Shown one piece after another: positions 26,570-34,418 of a stretch of 64,000 bases of DNA. The notes beneath the pieces were generated by a model. The model was given only the letters and a program-made list of their open reading frames with translations. It ran no database searches and was not told where the DNA came from. The position numbers and the translations under genes were made by a program. Origin of the DNA: an uncultured Flavobacteriales bacterium (GTDB taxonomy: Bacteria; Bacteroidota; Bacteroidia; Flavobacteriales_G; Salibacteraceae); assembly GCA_913020435.1 (NCBI GenBank), contig CAJVZZ010000017.1:1-64000 (forward strand). The letters run 5' to 3'. How positions within the stretch are numbered: position 1 is the stretch's first letter; each line of letters opens with the position of its first letter.

Positions 26570-27352
26570 ATGGAATTTCAGAACATACTTACAGAAACTC
26601 AAGGAAGCATTCAAACGATTACAATTAATCGTCCTAACCAATTGAACGCATTAAATAAACTAACAATAGAGGAATTGAGCACTGCCTTTAAAGCCGCAGA
26701 AGCTGATGCCCTGGTTAGAGTGATTGTAATAACGGGCTCTGGAGAAAAAGCCTTTGTTGCAGGTGCAGACATTAAAGAATTTGCGAATTTTAATGTTGAG
26801 CAAGGTGCAGAATTGAGTCGAAAAGGACAAGAGGTTTTGTTCAACTTGGTTGAGAACCTAAGAACACCCGTAATTGCAGCAATCAATGGTTTTGCACTTG
26901 GTGGAGGTCTTGAATTGGCTATGAGTGCTCATATCAGAATTTGTTCTGAAAACGCTAGAATGGGTCTTCCAGAAGTAAGCCTAGGTGTTATACCAGGTTA
27001 TGGTGGAACACAAAGATTGCCGCAGTTAATTGGAAAAGGAAGAGCGAACGAATTAGTATTTACTGCTCAAATGATTGATGGTGCTAGAGCTCATGAAATA
27101 GGATTAGTAAATCACTGTGTTGCTCCAGAAATTTTAATGGAAACAGCACTTAAAATTGCAACTAAAATTTCCAGAAATTCTCCTACTGCAATTGGTTTAG
27201 CGATTGAGGCTATTAATGCTGGTTTTGTTGATGGAACTAATGGTTTTAATGCTGAGGTTGATGCGTTTGGAAAATCCTTTGGAACCGAAGATTTTAAAGA
27301 AGGAACAACAGCTTTTGTTGAGAAACGGAAACCGAGTTTTAGTGGGAAGTAG
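26570..27352 (+). CDS. Enoyl-CoA hydratase/isomerase family protein
   Basis: Crotonase-fold enzyme of 260 residues, cytosolic, probably hydrating trans-2-enoyl-CoA in fatty-acid or amino-acid breakdown. The oxyanion-hole segments AFVAGADIKEF (61-71) and GGGLELAM (111-118) are intact. Both glutamates that activate water in classical hydratases are present: Glu115 and Glu135 (LPEVSLGVIPGYGGTQRLP). This supports a true hydratase over an isomerase or dehalogenase. It stands alone with its own -7 element, so the exact pathway (beta-oxidation or butyryl-CoA type) cannot be inferred. Confidence 0.92.
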   Translation: MEFQNILTETQGSIQTITINRPNQLNALNKLTIEELSTAFKAAEADALVRVIVITGSGEKAFVAGADIKEFANFNVEQGAELSRKGQEVLFNLVENLRTPVIAAINGFALGGGLELAMSAHIRICSENARMGLPEVSLGVIPGYGGTQRLPQLIGKGRANELVFTAQMIDGARAHEIGLVNHCVAPEILMETALKIATKISRNSPTAIGLAIEAINAGFVDGTNGFNAEVDAFGKSFGTEDFKEGTTAFVEKRKPSFSGK

Positions 27353-27425
27353 TTCAACTTTTCGTAGAATATTATCTAACAACTAGTTTAACAGGCCCAA
27401 ATTATGGTCTTTATTAGTTAGTAGC

Positions 27426-27928
27426 CTATTTATTAATATTCACATCATTCTCTAGTTTGATAAGTTCATCTTTTCGGTACTCGATTATATGGCCTTCGGG
27501 GTAAACCTTATCGAACTAATTTATAAATAAAAAAAGGTGTTCCCCGTTATAGTTAGCAGTGCATTCTTCCATTTTCCTCGTGGTACTTTGTGCTATTGAA
27601 GCACCTTGGCCAACCCATTAAAAAGACATCAGATGTGTGGTCTCCTAAAGAATCCATATGAGCCAAAAGCGAGTCAAGTTATTTTAAATATTCCTCAGTA
27701 ATGGGTTGATTTTCTAATAACTGGTCATTAAACGTTGTATCAGTTGTAGGTCGAAAAAAAACATACCGTGAATCGTTTTTAATTCATGTATTTAAAGTCT
27801 GTTGAAGCAATCCCTGAATTTTGTGGGACTCCAATATTTAAATAAGAATTCGTTGAACCTCTACCCTGAGCTTGACACTGATATGCGAAAAGGAGGCAAA
27901 GATTAAACGTTAGAACTATATTTTTCAT
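27426..27928 (-). pseudogene. Decayed gene for a secreted protein
   Basis: ATG at 27928 opens a good signal peptide (MKNIVLTFNLCLLFAYQCQA), and the frame continues about 30 residues to a TAA. In other frames the same strand carries on with YVFFRPTTDTTFNDQLLENQ, then after one more stop LLAHMDSLGDHTSDVFLMGW, and lastly VYPEGHIIEYRKDELIKLEN, ending in a TAG at 27428-27426. At least two frameshifts and two or three stops interrupt what was once about 165 codons. I do not recognise the family. The signal peptide is intact, which suggests recent inactivation. The remainder of the 591-nt gap shows nothing. Confidence 0.6.
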
Positions 27929-27943
27929 AAATGTTTATTGTCA

Positions 27944-28651
27944 CTAAACACTATAATGAATATCCTTCTCGGGAATTAATTCCAAGTTTTTGTAACGACG
28001 CATCACTTGAGTTAACGCAACGACATCTTTCTCACAATAGTCTTTGATACGCTTCAGGTCTTTCTCAACGTAATAAACATCCCCTACCATACTTCCATCA
28101 ATATCATCCTTTGGAGTTGGAATATCAAAAATTGCAGTTAGTAGATTTAGCGAAGTATAGTTTTTATAGTCTCCAAATTTCCACAATTCTAGCGTATCCA
28201 AATGTTGCACTTCCCATGGTTTTTTGCCTGCAATATTCAGAATACTAGGAAGTGGCAATCCATTAACTAATAGTCGCCTAGCCATATATGGAAAGTCAAA
28301 TTCTTTGCCGTTATGAGCACAAAGCAATTGATAAGGGCTACTGTAATAATCGTTTAGCATTTCAGTGAACTCTTGCAGTAGTTCAAGTTCATTGTCACTG
28401 TAAAAAGACTTTAGTTTAATTGCTCCTTCTCTAATATAACCCACAGAAATACATACGATTTTACCGAATTCAGCATAGATTCCAGCTCTGTTATAGAGTT
28501 CTTCCGGAGTCTCTTCGTTTCTAGCTAGAAAGCCAGCTTTAGTATCCCAAAGTTTTCGAACACGATCTGGAACGTCTTTATAGGCGGAACATTGAGGGAC
28601 GGTTTCAATGTCTAGGAAAAGAACTTTATTTAGATCAATTTTATCTAGCAT
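27944..28651 (-). CDS. 3'-5' exonuclease, DnaQ/PolB-exonuclease-like
   Basis: 235-residue predicted 3'-5' exonuclease with a DEDD (ribonuclease H-like) fold, closest to the PolB-exonuclease-like family. Exo I is FLDIETV with Asp14 and Glu16; Exo II is CAHNGKEFDFPYMARR with Asp119; Exo III is YCEKDVVALTQV with Asp209. All four metal-binding carboxylates are present, so it should be active on DNA or RNA ends. ATG at 28651 is chosen over an upstream TTG at 28657. It precedes no recognisable partner; the next genes on the same strand are a quinone-reductase-like protein and a GSCFA protein. Confidence 0.88.
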   Translation of the reverse strand: MLDKIDLNKVLFLDIETVPQCSAYKDVPDRVRKLWDTKAGFLARNEETPEELYNRAGIYAEFGKIVCISVGYIREGAIKLKSFYSDNELELLQEFTEMLNDYYSSPYQLLCAHNGKEFDFPYMARRLLVNGLPLPSILNIAGKKPWEVQHLDTLELWKFGDYKNYTSLNLLTAIFDIPTPKDDIDGSMVGDVYYVEKDLKRIKDYCEKDVVALTQVMRRYKNLELIPEKDIHYSV

Positions 28652-28691
28652 GGTCAATTAATTTAGACTAAAATTAAGCTATTCTAGCAGA

Positions 28692-29711
28692 CTACCATTC
28701 TACTAAGATTTTCCCCATGCTTTTTCTGCTTTCTAAAAAATCATGTGCTTTTCCAATTTCGTCAGCCTTAAATACTCCTCCTACATGAGGTTTGCAAATT
28801 CCTTTTTTATACAAATCAACTACCTGATTCATGCAAAAATTCATCAGTTCTGGTTTTTCATCCGCTATCCGCAGCATATTTACTCCTGCCCATATTTGTG
28901 ATTTCATGATATGACCTACCGGAGAATAGAAACCAAATCCAAAAGCAACTTTTAATAAAGAAATAATTCCTTTTTTTTCTCTAGAACTCGCACCAAACGG
29001 GACAATTCTACCACCATAACCTAATATTTTTAGTGATTTCTTGAAATTAGAACCTCCAACCGGATCAAAAATAACATCGACTCGCTTTTGACCTCTGATT
29101 TTCTTGATTTCCTCAGCAAAGTCATTTTCGATATAATTGATTGGATAATCGACTCCAATAGATTTAAGGTATTCCAGTTTTGTTGTTGAGCTAGTAGTGC
29201 CATAAACCACTGCTTTTTTCCATTTCATAAGTTGAACAAGGGCAGTTCCAACTCCACCTGCTGCAGCATGAATTAATACATGTTCACCGGGATAAACATT
29301 GATTGCTTCAAATCCTGAAAACCAAGCAGTACAATACTGAGTTGCCATTGCAACGGCTTCACCGTTGCTCATTTCTTCTGGAATTTTTGCAACTGCTAAC
29401 TGAGGAGTCACAACCTTTTCTGCATAAGAGCCAAATCGAGTAAAAGCAACAACCCTGTCCCCAACTTTTACTGTTTTTACAAGTTCGCCAATTTCTAAAA
29501 CTGTTCCCACAGATTCATATCCCAACACCGCTGGAAGTGGAGGGCAATCGTTGTAAATTCCTTTTCGGGCCATTACATCTGCGAAGTTTAACCCAAATGC
29601 ATCCACCTGGACAAGTACGTCATTAGCTTCTGGTTTTGGATCAGCTTGTTCAGCCATCTGGAAAGCCTTTTCTCCAGGGGCTCCAAATTTTTTAAGTTGA
29701 ATAACTTTCAT
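28692..29711 (-). CDS. Zinc-free medium-chain dehydrogenase, quinone oxidoreductase-like
   Basis: 339-residue MDR-superfamily enzyme of the quinone oxidoreductase/VAT-1-like branch, expected to reduce quinones or enones with NADPH. N-terminal GroES-like domain (1-125) contains GLNFADVMARKGIY and GYESVGTV; the nucleotide-binding loop is AAGGVGTA (150-157). The catalytic and structural zinc cysteines of alcohol dehydrogenases are absent, as expected for this branch. It overlaps the upstream GSCFA gene by 4 nt (ATGA), so both are read from one mRNA. Confidence 0.9.
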   Translation of the reverse strand: MKVIQLKKFGAPGEKAFQMAEQADPKPEANDVLVQVDAFGLNFADVMARKGIYNDCPPLPAVLGYESVGTVLEIGELVKTVKVGDRVVAFTRFGSYAEKVVTPQLAVAKIPEEMSNGEAVAMATQYCTAWFSGFEAINVYPGEHVLIHAAAGGVGTALVQLMKWKKAVVYGTTSSTTKLEYLKSIGVDYPINYIENDFAEEIKKIRGQKRVDVIFDPVGGSNFKKSLKILGYGGRIVPFGASSREKKGIISLLKVAFGFGFYSPVGHIMKSQIWAGVNMLRIADEKPELMNFCMNQVVDLYKKGICKPHVGGVFKADEIGKAHDFLESRKSMGKILVEW

Positions 29712-30688
29712 ATTAATTGTGCATTAAGCGTAATAAGTTCCTTTGTGAATCTTTCTTTTATTGAGTTTTCTAAAGCCTCAATATTAAAAATGGTTTTTTT
29801 TAAAAACTGCTGATGTCCTTTAGAATCTGGTTGAAATGGTTTGTGATTGATTGCGGATACTATTTCTTTAATGTTCTGAACTTCAGACAAAGTTTCACTT
29901 TCAAAAAAAGTATTTGATATTTTTTCCCAGATGTATTCTATTGCTGCCTCACTAGGATGAATAAGATCTTTTGTATAAAAACGATAATCTCTTAAATCAT
30001 CAATAAGCCATTCATATCCAGGAATGTAATGTGTATTTTTTGTTGCTTCGATTATTTGATGAGTTGCTGAAATTAGTTCAGCTTTAGAGCGGTTATTTTC
30101 GATAATTCCATCTTTTATATGTCTTACAGGACTTATCGAAAACAAAACTTGTAACGATGGATTTTCTTTTTGTAGCAAGTGTAAGGTTTCAATTCCGATT
30201 TGAGCGATTTCATTACTAGTGGAGAAGTTTTTTTTGAAATTAGACGAATCGATTTTATGGCAATTAGCAACAATTCGTTCTTCGTTTGTGAGCTTATACC
30301 CCCACGCAGTTCCAAACGTTAGAAAAAGATGACTAGCTGTTTTTAATTGGAGTTGAAGGTTAGATTGCTGTTCATTTAAGGATTTTAAAAGACTGGATTC
30401 ATTTTTATGAAAATGCTGGGAATTATGCAACCAAGAGAAATACATATTATTTCTGAAGACCAAATCATTCGCTGTGTAAGGCTGGTTTTGTAGTGCTCTA
30501 TTAAGAATTTCATAAATTGGAATAGGGTGAAAAATGATTCCGTTGGAATTTAATGTTGTTTTGAATTTTAAAGATTGGAATTTTTTACCAATATTTTCCG
30601 CAAAACAACTGCCTATAAAAAGTAGGTTAGATTGTAAGTTTAACTTCACTCCAGAACTCTTCCAGTTTAATTCTGTTCTAAATTTCAT
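29708..30688 (-). CDS. GSCFA domain-containing protein
   Basis: 326-residue protein of the GSCFA family, a branch of SGNH/GDSL hydrolases named after the motif seen here at residues 26-30 (FIGSCFAENIG). A second block, FGTAWGY (about 126-132), and the DLIHPSEAAIEYIWE segment near residue 236 match the expected downstream SGNH blocks that supply the Asp/His. No signal peptide, so cytosolic. The enzymatic activity of the family is unproven. Coupled to the quinone-oxidoreductase-like gene by a 4-nt overlap. Confidence 0.88.
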   Translation of the reverse strand: MKFRTELNWKSSGVKLNLQSNLLFIGSCFAENIGKKFQSLKFKTTLNSNGIIFHPIPIYEILNRALQNQPYTANDLVFRNNMYFSWLHNSQHFHKNESSLLKSLNEQQSNLQLQLKTASHLFLTFGTAWGYKLTNEERIVANCHKIDSSNFKKNFSTSNEIAQIGIETLHLLQKENPSLQVLFSISPVRHIKDGIIENNRSKAELISATHQIIEATKNTHYIPGYEWLIDDLRDYRFYTKDLIHPSEAAIEYIWEKISNTFFESETLSEVQNIKEIVSAINHKPFQPDSKGHQQFLKKTIFNIEALENSIKERFTKELITLNAQLI

Positions 30689-30876
30689 CGCTTTATTTTA
30701 AGTTTCCCTAAATGCTGGAATCCTAGCATTTGCAGAGTTCAAAATTGGTCTAAATTTGAGAGAAATTGAATTAGAATATTATATGACTTCTCAAGAGTTG
30801 AATGAAGAAGAAAAAGTCATAGAGTTCGACCGAAAGAATCGTTGATAATGTTGTTCAGAAAGTAATTCAATATTAA

Positions 30877-31926
30877 TTAGGCTTTTTCAAGTGTAAATGT
30901 AAAGGACGAGCCTTTATCAATTGCGCTAGTAACGCTGACAGTTTGGTGATGAGCATCAATTATATGCTTTACAATTGCTAAACCTAACCCTGTTCCTCCA
31001 ATATGTCTTGATCGGCTTTTGTCGACTCTATAAAAACGCTCAAATAGTCTTGGAAGATGCTTGCCTTCTATTCCAATACCATTATCCTTAACTTCTACAT
31101 TAATTAAAGGAGAATGAGTTGTAAGGTCAATTTTTGTAGTGCCTCCTTCTTTACCATAATTTATACTATTCACGAGAAGGTTAGTAAGAATCTGATCAAT
31201 TTTAGCTTTATCAGCCGTCACGTTTACCACTCTCGTTTTTGGGTTATTGATTTGTAGTTTTACTTTTTTATCTTTTGCTTTTTCTTGAAGATTGTCAGCC
31301 ACATGATATGCCAATTCTACTAAATTGAACTTTGTAATATTCAGGTAGTCTTTGCCAACTTCAAGTTTTGTAATTCGATCTAAATCTCTAGTTAGATTCT
31401 CTAATCGCTCCACATTATTAGCAGCTTTTTGTAAGAATTTATTGCGTATTGACTTGTCATCAACGGCCCCTTCCAAAAGAGTAAGAATGTTTCCCTGGAT
31501 AATTGTGATTGGCGTTTTTAGTTCGTGAGATAGATTGCCAATAAATTCTCTTCGAAATTCGGCCTGTTCTTTTAGATTCGAAATTTCTTTGCGATAATCT
31601 CCTGCCCAGTTTTCTACGTCTTTATTCACCTCTCGGAAGATGTCTTTATTCATATCAACCTTCAACTTGGTTAAGGGTCTACCGATTTTTTCTTGATGAA
31701 TACTTTTGTATATGAGCTTTATTTTTTGATCTATAAACCGCTCCATTAAATAGTAGAACATCCCATAGGAAGCAAAAAAGATAATTATAGGAAAAAGTGC
31801 TAGCAACCCAATGCTTACCTTAAAATTGACTGATAAGACAGAGAATACAATAACAAAAACACCCGCAACAGTTGCAGTGAATAACCCCGCCCTAATGGCG
31901 ATTTTACGAGGTGTCAGGATTTTCAT
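30877..31926 (-). CDS. PhoR-like sensor histidine kinase
   Basis: 349-residue membrane sensor kinase. Two transmembrane helices lie close together (about 15-35 and 38-60) with almost no periplasmic loop, so the stimulus is probably sensed in the membrane or cytosol. HisKA dimerisation domain has the phospho-acceptor His134 in FIGNLSHELKTPITII. The ATPase domain has N box Asn253, G1 DNGIGIEG (281-288), F box FERFYR (295-300) and G2 GGTGLGLAI (310-318). Similar to PhoR, but named families with short loops also include WalK relatives. The upstream response-regulator gene abuts it with no gap. Confidence 0.93.
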   Translation of the reverse strand: MKILTPRKIAIRAGLFTATVAGVFVIVFSVLSVNFKVSIGLLALFPIIIFFASYGMFYYLMERFIDQKIKLIYKSIHQEKIGRPLTKLKVDMNKDIFREVNKDVENWAGDYRKEISNLKEQAEFRREFIGNLSHELKTPITIIQGNILTLLEGAVDDKSIRNKFLQKAANNVERLENLTRDLDRITKLEVGKDYLNITKFNLVELAYHVADNLQEKAKDKKVKLQINNPKTRVVNVTADKAKIDQILTNLLVNSINYGKEGGTTKIDLTTHSPLINVEVKDNGIGIEGKHLPRLFERFYRVDKSRSRHIGGTGLGLAIVKHIIDAHHQTVSVTSAIDKGSSFTFTLEKA

Positions 31927-32601
31927 TTATTTACCGAATTTATACCCTACGCCTTTAATCGTCTTGATATATTTATCGCCAATTTTCTCTCTTAATTTTC
32001 TAATATGCACATCAATTGTTCGGTCTCCTACAACGACCTCGTCTCCCCAAACAGAGCTTAAGATAATTTCACGCGTAAAAACTTTACCAGCCTGAGATGT
32101 TAGTAAACTGAGTAGTTCAAATTCTTTTTTAGGCAAATTCAACTCCTCACCATTAACCTTCACAACATATCGCTCTCGGTCTATAAAAATGCCCTGCACA
32201 TCTTCTTGGGCAATTGGGTTAGAAGGGGACCTTCTTAACATTGCTTTAATGCGAGAAATCAATACTCTTGGTTTAATCGGCTTAGATATATAGTCATCTG
32301 CCCCAGCATCAAAACCTGCAATTTGAGAATAATCCTCACTTCTAGCAGTAAGAAAGGTAATATAAGTATTTTTTAATTTTTTGTTGCTTTTTAGTTCGAT
32401 ACAGGTTTCCATTCCGTCCATTCTCGGCATCATAACATCAAGGATAATAAGGTCTGGAACGACTTTGTCTGCAATTTCTAAGGCCTTAATGCCATCTTCT
32501 GCAGTATAGGTTTCGTAACCTTCTTTTTTCAAGTTATATTCTAAAATTTCGAGAATGTCTGGTTCATCATCTACAAGTAAGATTTTGTGCTTAACTTCCA
32601 T
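31927..32601 (-). CDS. OmpR/PhoB-family response regulator
   Basis: DNA-binding response regulator, 224 residues from the preferred ATG at 32601. A longer frame starts at ATG 32649 and adds 16 residues (MGKDKSTFGKSKKNIT) before the usual family start MEVKHKILLVDDE; it is possible but atypical. Receiver domain: Asp11/Asp12, phospho-acceptor Asp55 (LIILDVMMP), Thr85 and Lys107. Residues 125-224 are a winged-helix Trans_reg_C domain with VGDRTIDVHIRKLREKIG. Divergent from a beta-helix lipoprotein/TonB-receptor locus with a 19-bp palindrome between them. Confidence 0.94.
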   Translation of the reverse strand: MEVKHKILLVDDEPDILEILEYNLKKEGYETYTAEDGIKALEIADKVVPDLIILDVMMPRMDGMETCIELKSNKKLKNTYITFLTARSEDYSQIAGFDAGADDYISKPIKPRVLISRIKAMLRRSPSNPIAQEDVQGIFIDRERYVVKVNGEELNLPKKEFELLSLLTSQAGKVFTREIILSSVWGDEVVVGDRTIDVHIRKLREKIGDKYIKTIKGVGYKFGK

Positions 32602-32730
32602 CGTTATGTTCTTTTTTGACTTTCCAAAAGTTGACTTATCCTTTCCCATGCATATTAATATAAGGTTATGTAAAAATTAACTTAATATTTCAAAGAAAAC
32701 ACATTTGATTGTCTTTTATTTAGTGACTAT

Positions 32731-32749
32731 AGATAGTTCCTAACTATCT
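32731..32749. promoter_or_regulatory. 19-bp palindrome in a divergent intergenic region
   Basis: AGATAGTT, spacer CCT, AACTATCT: perfect 8-bp arms. It lies between the two-component system and the lipoprotein gene, with no T-tract or gene nearby, and so looks like an operator and not a terminator. It does not resemble E. coli Pho-box direct repeats. Nothing else was found in 32602-32944. Confidence 0.45.
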
Positions 32750-32944
32750 TGAAATGAGTTTGTTTGTGTTTCTGTATGGTAAAATCATGCTCACTTTCCA
32801 GCGTTGCATCGATGTTGTTGTAGGCTATTGTCTCATAACATTATTATAACCATCAATTAACTAAGTCGAAAAGCAATTTCAAGAATGCTTGGTGTTCATT
32901 TGCATCAGATTTAATACTAAAAAGAATCTTTTAAAACAATTAAA

Positions 32945-34312
32945 ATGAAAAGAGCAAATTTGACAATTAAGACGTTAATGATGGCAGGATTGTCACTTGC
33001 CGTAGTCGGTGGCATGACATCTTGTAAAAAAGAGGGTTGTACTGATTCAACTGCAACTAATTATGACGAGAAGGCTAAGAAAGACGATGGTTCTTGTATT
33101 GCGTCAACTCCAGTTGTTTCTACACCAACACAGGGTGCTGAAACTAAGACAGGAAAAATTTCTGCTGATGAAACTTGGAATGCAGATAACATTTACACAT
33201 TAAATGGAAAAGTAGTTGTAGAAGATGGTGTAACACTTACTATCGAAGCAGGAACTATTATCAAAGGGGCTGAGGGTCAAGAATCTGCTGCTTCAGCATT
33301 AGTTGTTGCTCAAGGCGGAAAATTAATGGCGGAAGGTACTGCTGAAAATCCAATTATATTCACTTCAACTTTAGATGATATTACGTACGATCAGAAAGTT
33401 GGTACAAACTTGAAGAAAACGAACAATGAGTTATGGGGTGGTATTGTAATCTGTGGCAAAGCAAAGGTTTCTACAGAAAATGGTGATATTGAAGGAAACA
33501 TTGAAGGAATAAATCCTTCAGATGGATTTGGTAAGTATGGTGGTGCAAATGATGCTGATAATTCAGGTTCATTGGCGTATGTTTCTATCCGACATGGAGG
33601 AATTTCTATCGGTGAAGGAAATGAATTGAACGCACTTACTTTAGGTGGAGTTGGAAACGGAACTAAAATTTCAAACATTGAAGTGTATGCGACTCTTGAT
33701 GATGGTATTGAGTGTTTTGGTGGTTCAGTTGATATTACTGATGCACTAGTATTCTATCAAGGTGACGATGGATTGGATTTAGATCAAAACTATTCAGGGA
33801 CTATTTCCGGATTTGCGGTAATTCACGGTGACGGAATTGGAACTGATGAAGGTTTAGAAGTTGATGGACCAGAAGGTTCAACGCATTCTGCCGGTAAATT
33901 CACAATTACTAATGGAATCTGTAAGTCTGAAGGTACTGAAGGAACTCCTGGAGATTTTAAATCAGGTGCTCAAGGAAACGTAACTAATGTAACTTTCATG
34001 TATTCTAGTGCTTCTAAAAAAGCAATTAAATTCAGAACGAAGTTTGTTGATCCAGGTACAGATTGTACTCATAAAGGTGATGCATACAAGAATTTAATTG
34101 ATGGTATGCTAGTGTTTGCAGGTGTTAAAACTGATGCTGATGCTTCTGTATATGATGGTGATAAACCTGACACCCCAGTTTGTGTTACTGAATTAGATGC
34201 CGCACAACTTTCGGGAAAAGGAAAAGTAACGATCAATGGTGCTGGTTCTTCTTACGATTACAAAACCAAATTTTCTTGGGGAGCTGCTGCAAATAATGGC
34301 GAGCTTAACTAG
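32945..34312 (+). CDS. Beta-helix-type surface lipoprotein
   Basis: 455 residues. The N-terminus is a lipoprotein signal with lipobox MTSC and acylated Cys27; the next residues KKEG are a plausible Bacteroidetes surface-export signal. Residues 32-51 hold the CTDSTATNYDEKAKKDDGSC motif, a short Cys-bracketed Asp/Asn-rich element common in Bacteroidetes surface proteins. The rest is rich in Gly, Asp and Asn with many short repeated strands (LTIEAGTIIKG, GGIVICGKAKV, YQGDDGLDLDQNYSG), typical of a right-handed parallel beta-helix, often calcium-binding. It is followed by a TonB receptor. Homologues are sometimes mislabelled multidrug transporter. The ligand is unknown; a partner role with the receptor is inference. 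Confidence 0.82.
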   Translation: MKRANLTIKTLMMAGLSLAVVGGMTSCKKEGCTDSTATNYDEKAKKDDGSCIASTPVVSTPTQGAETKTGKISADETWNADNIYTLNGKVVVEDGVTLTIEAGTIIKGAEGQESAASALVVAQGGKLMAEGTAENPIIFTSTLDDITYDQKVGTNLKKTNNELWGGIVICGKAKVSTENGDIEGNIEGINPSDGFGKYGGANDADNSGSLAYVSIRHGGISIGEGNELNALTLGGVGNGTKISNIEVYATLDDGIECFGGSVDITDALVFYQGDDGLDLDQNYSGTISGFAVIHGDGIGTDEGLEVDGPEGSTHSAGKFTITNGICKSEGTEGTPGDFKSGAQGNVTNVTFMYSSASKKAIKFRTKFVDPGTDCTHKGDAYKNLIDGMLVFAGVKTDADASVYDGDKPDTPVCVTELDAAQLSGKGKVTINGAGSSYDYKTKFSWGAAANNGELN

Positions 34313-34367
34313 AAAAACACTTAACTATTTGGTAATATACTGTTAAACTAAATGGTAATACAAGGCT

Positions 34368-34400
34368 ACCCTGCTGCAATACTTTTGCAGCAGGGTTTTT
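34368..34400 (+). terminator. Terminator of the beta-helix lipoprotein gene
   Basis: Perfect 12-bp stem ACCCTGCTGCAA (34368-34379) with TTGCAGCAGGGT (34385-34396), 5-nt loop and T-tract. Its loop and right arm contain a -7 promoter element for the TonB receptor. Confidence 0.85.
34380..34387 (+). promoter_or_regulatory. -7 element of the TonB receptor inside a terminator
   Basis: TACTTTTG, exact TAnnTTTG match, starting in the loop of the preceding terminator hairpin. The predicted start of transcription (about 34394) gives a leader of about 25 nt before the ATG at 34419. No clear -33 element. Confidence 0.5.
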
Positions 34401-34418
34401 GCATCCTACTATAACACT

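Noticed and set aside
27112-27386. Minus- and plus-strand frames at the end of the enoyl-CoA hydratase gene
   Set aside because: Shadows of the real gene in other frames, biased composition, no start context.
32650-32944. Pho-box sites for the PhoB-like regulator
   Set aside because: No pair of CTGTCAT-like or TTAACA-like direct repeats with 11-nt spacing was seen; only the inverted repeat stands out.
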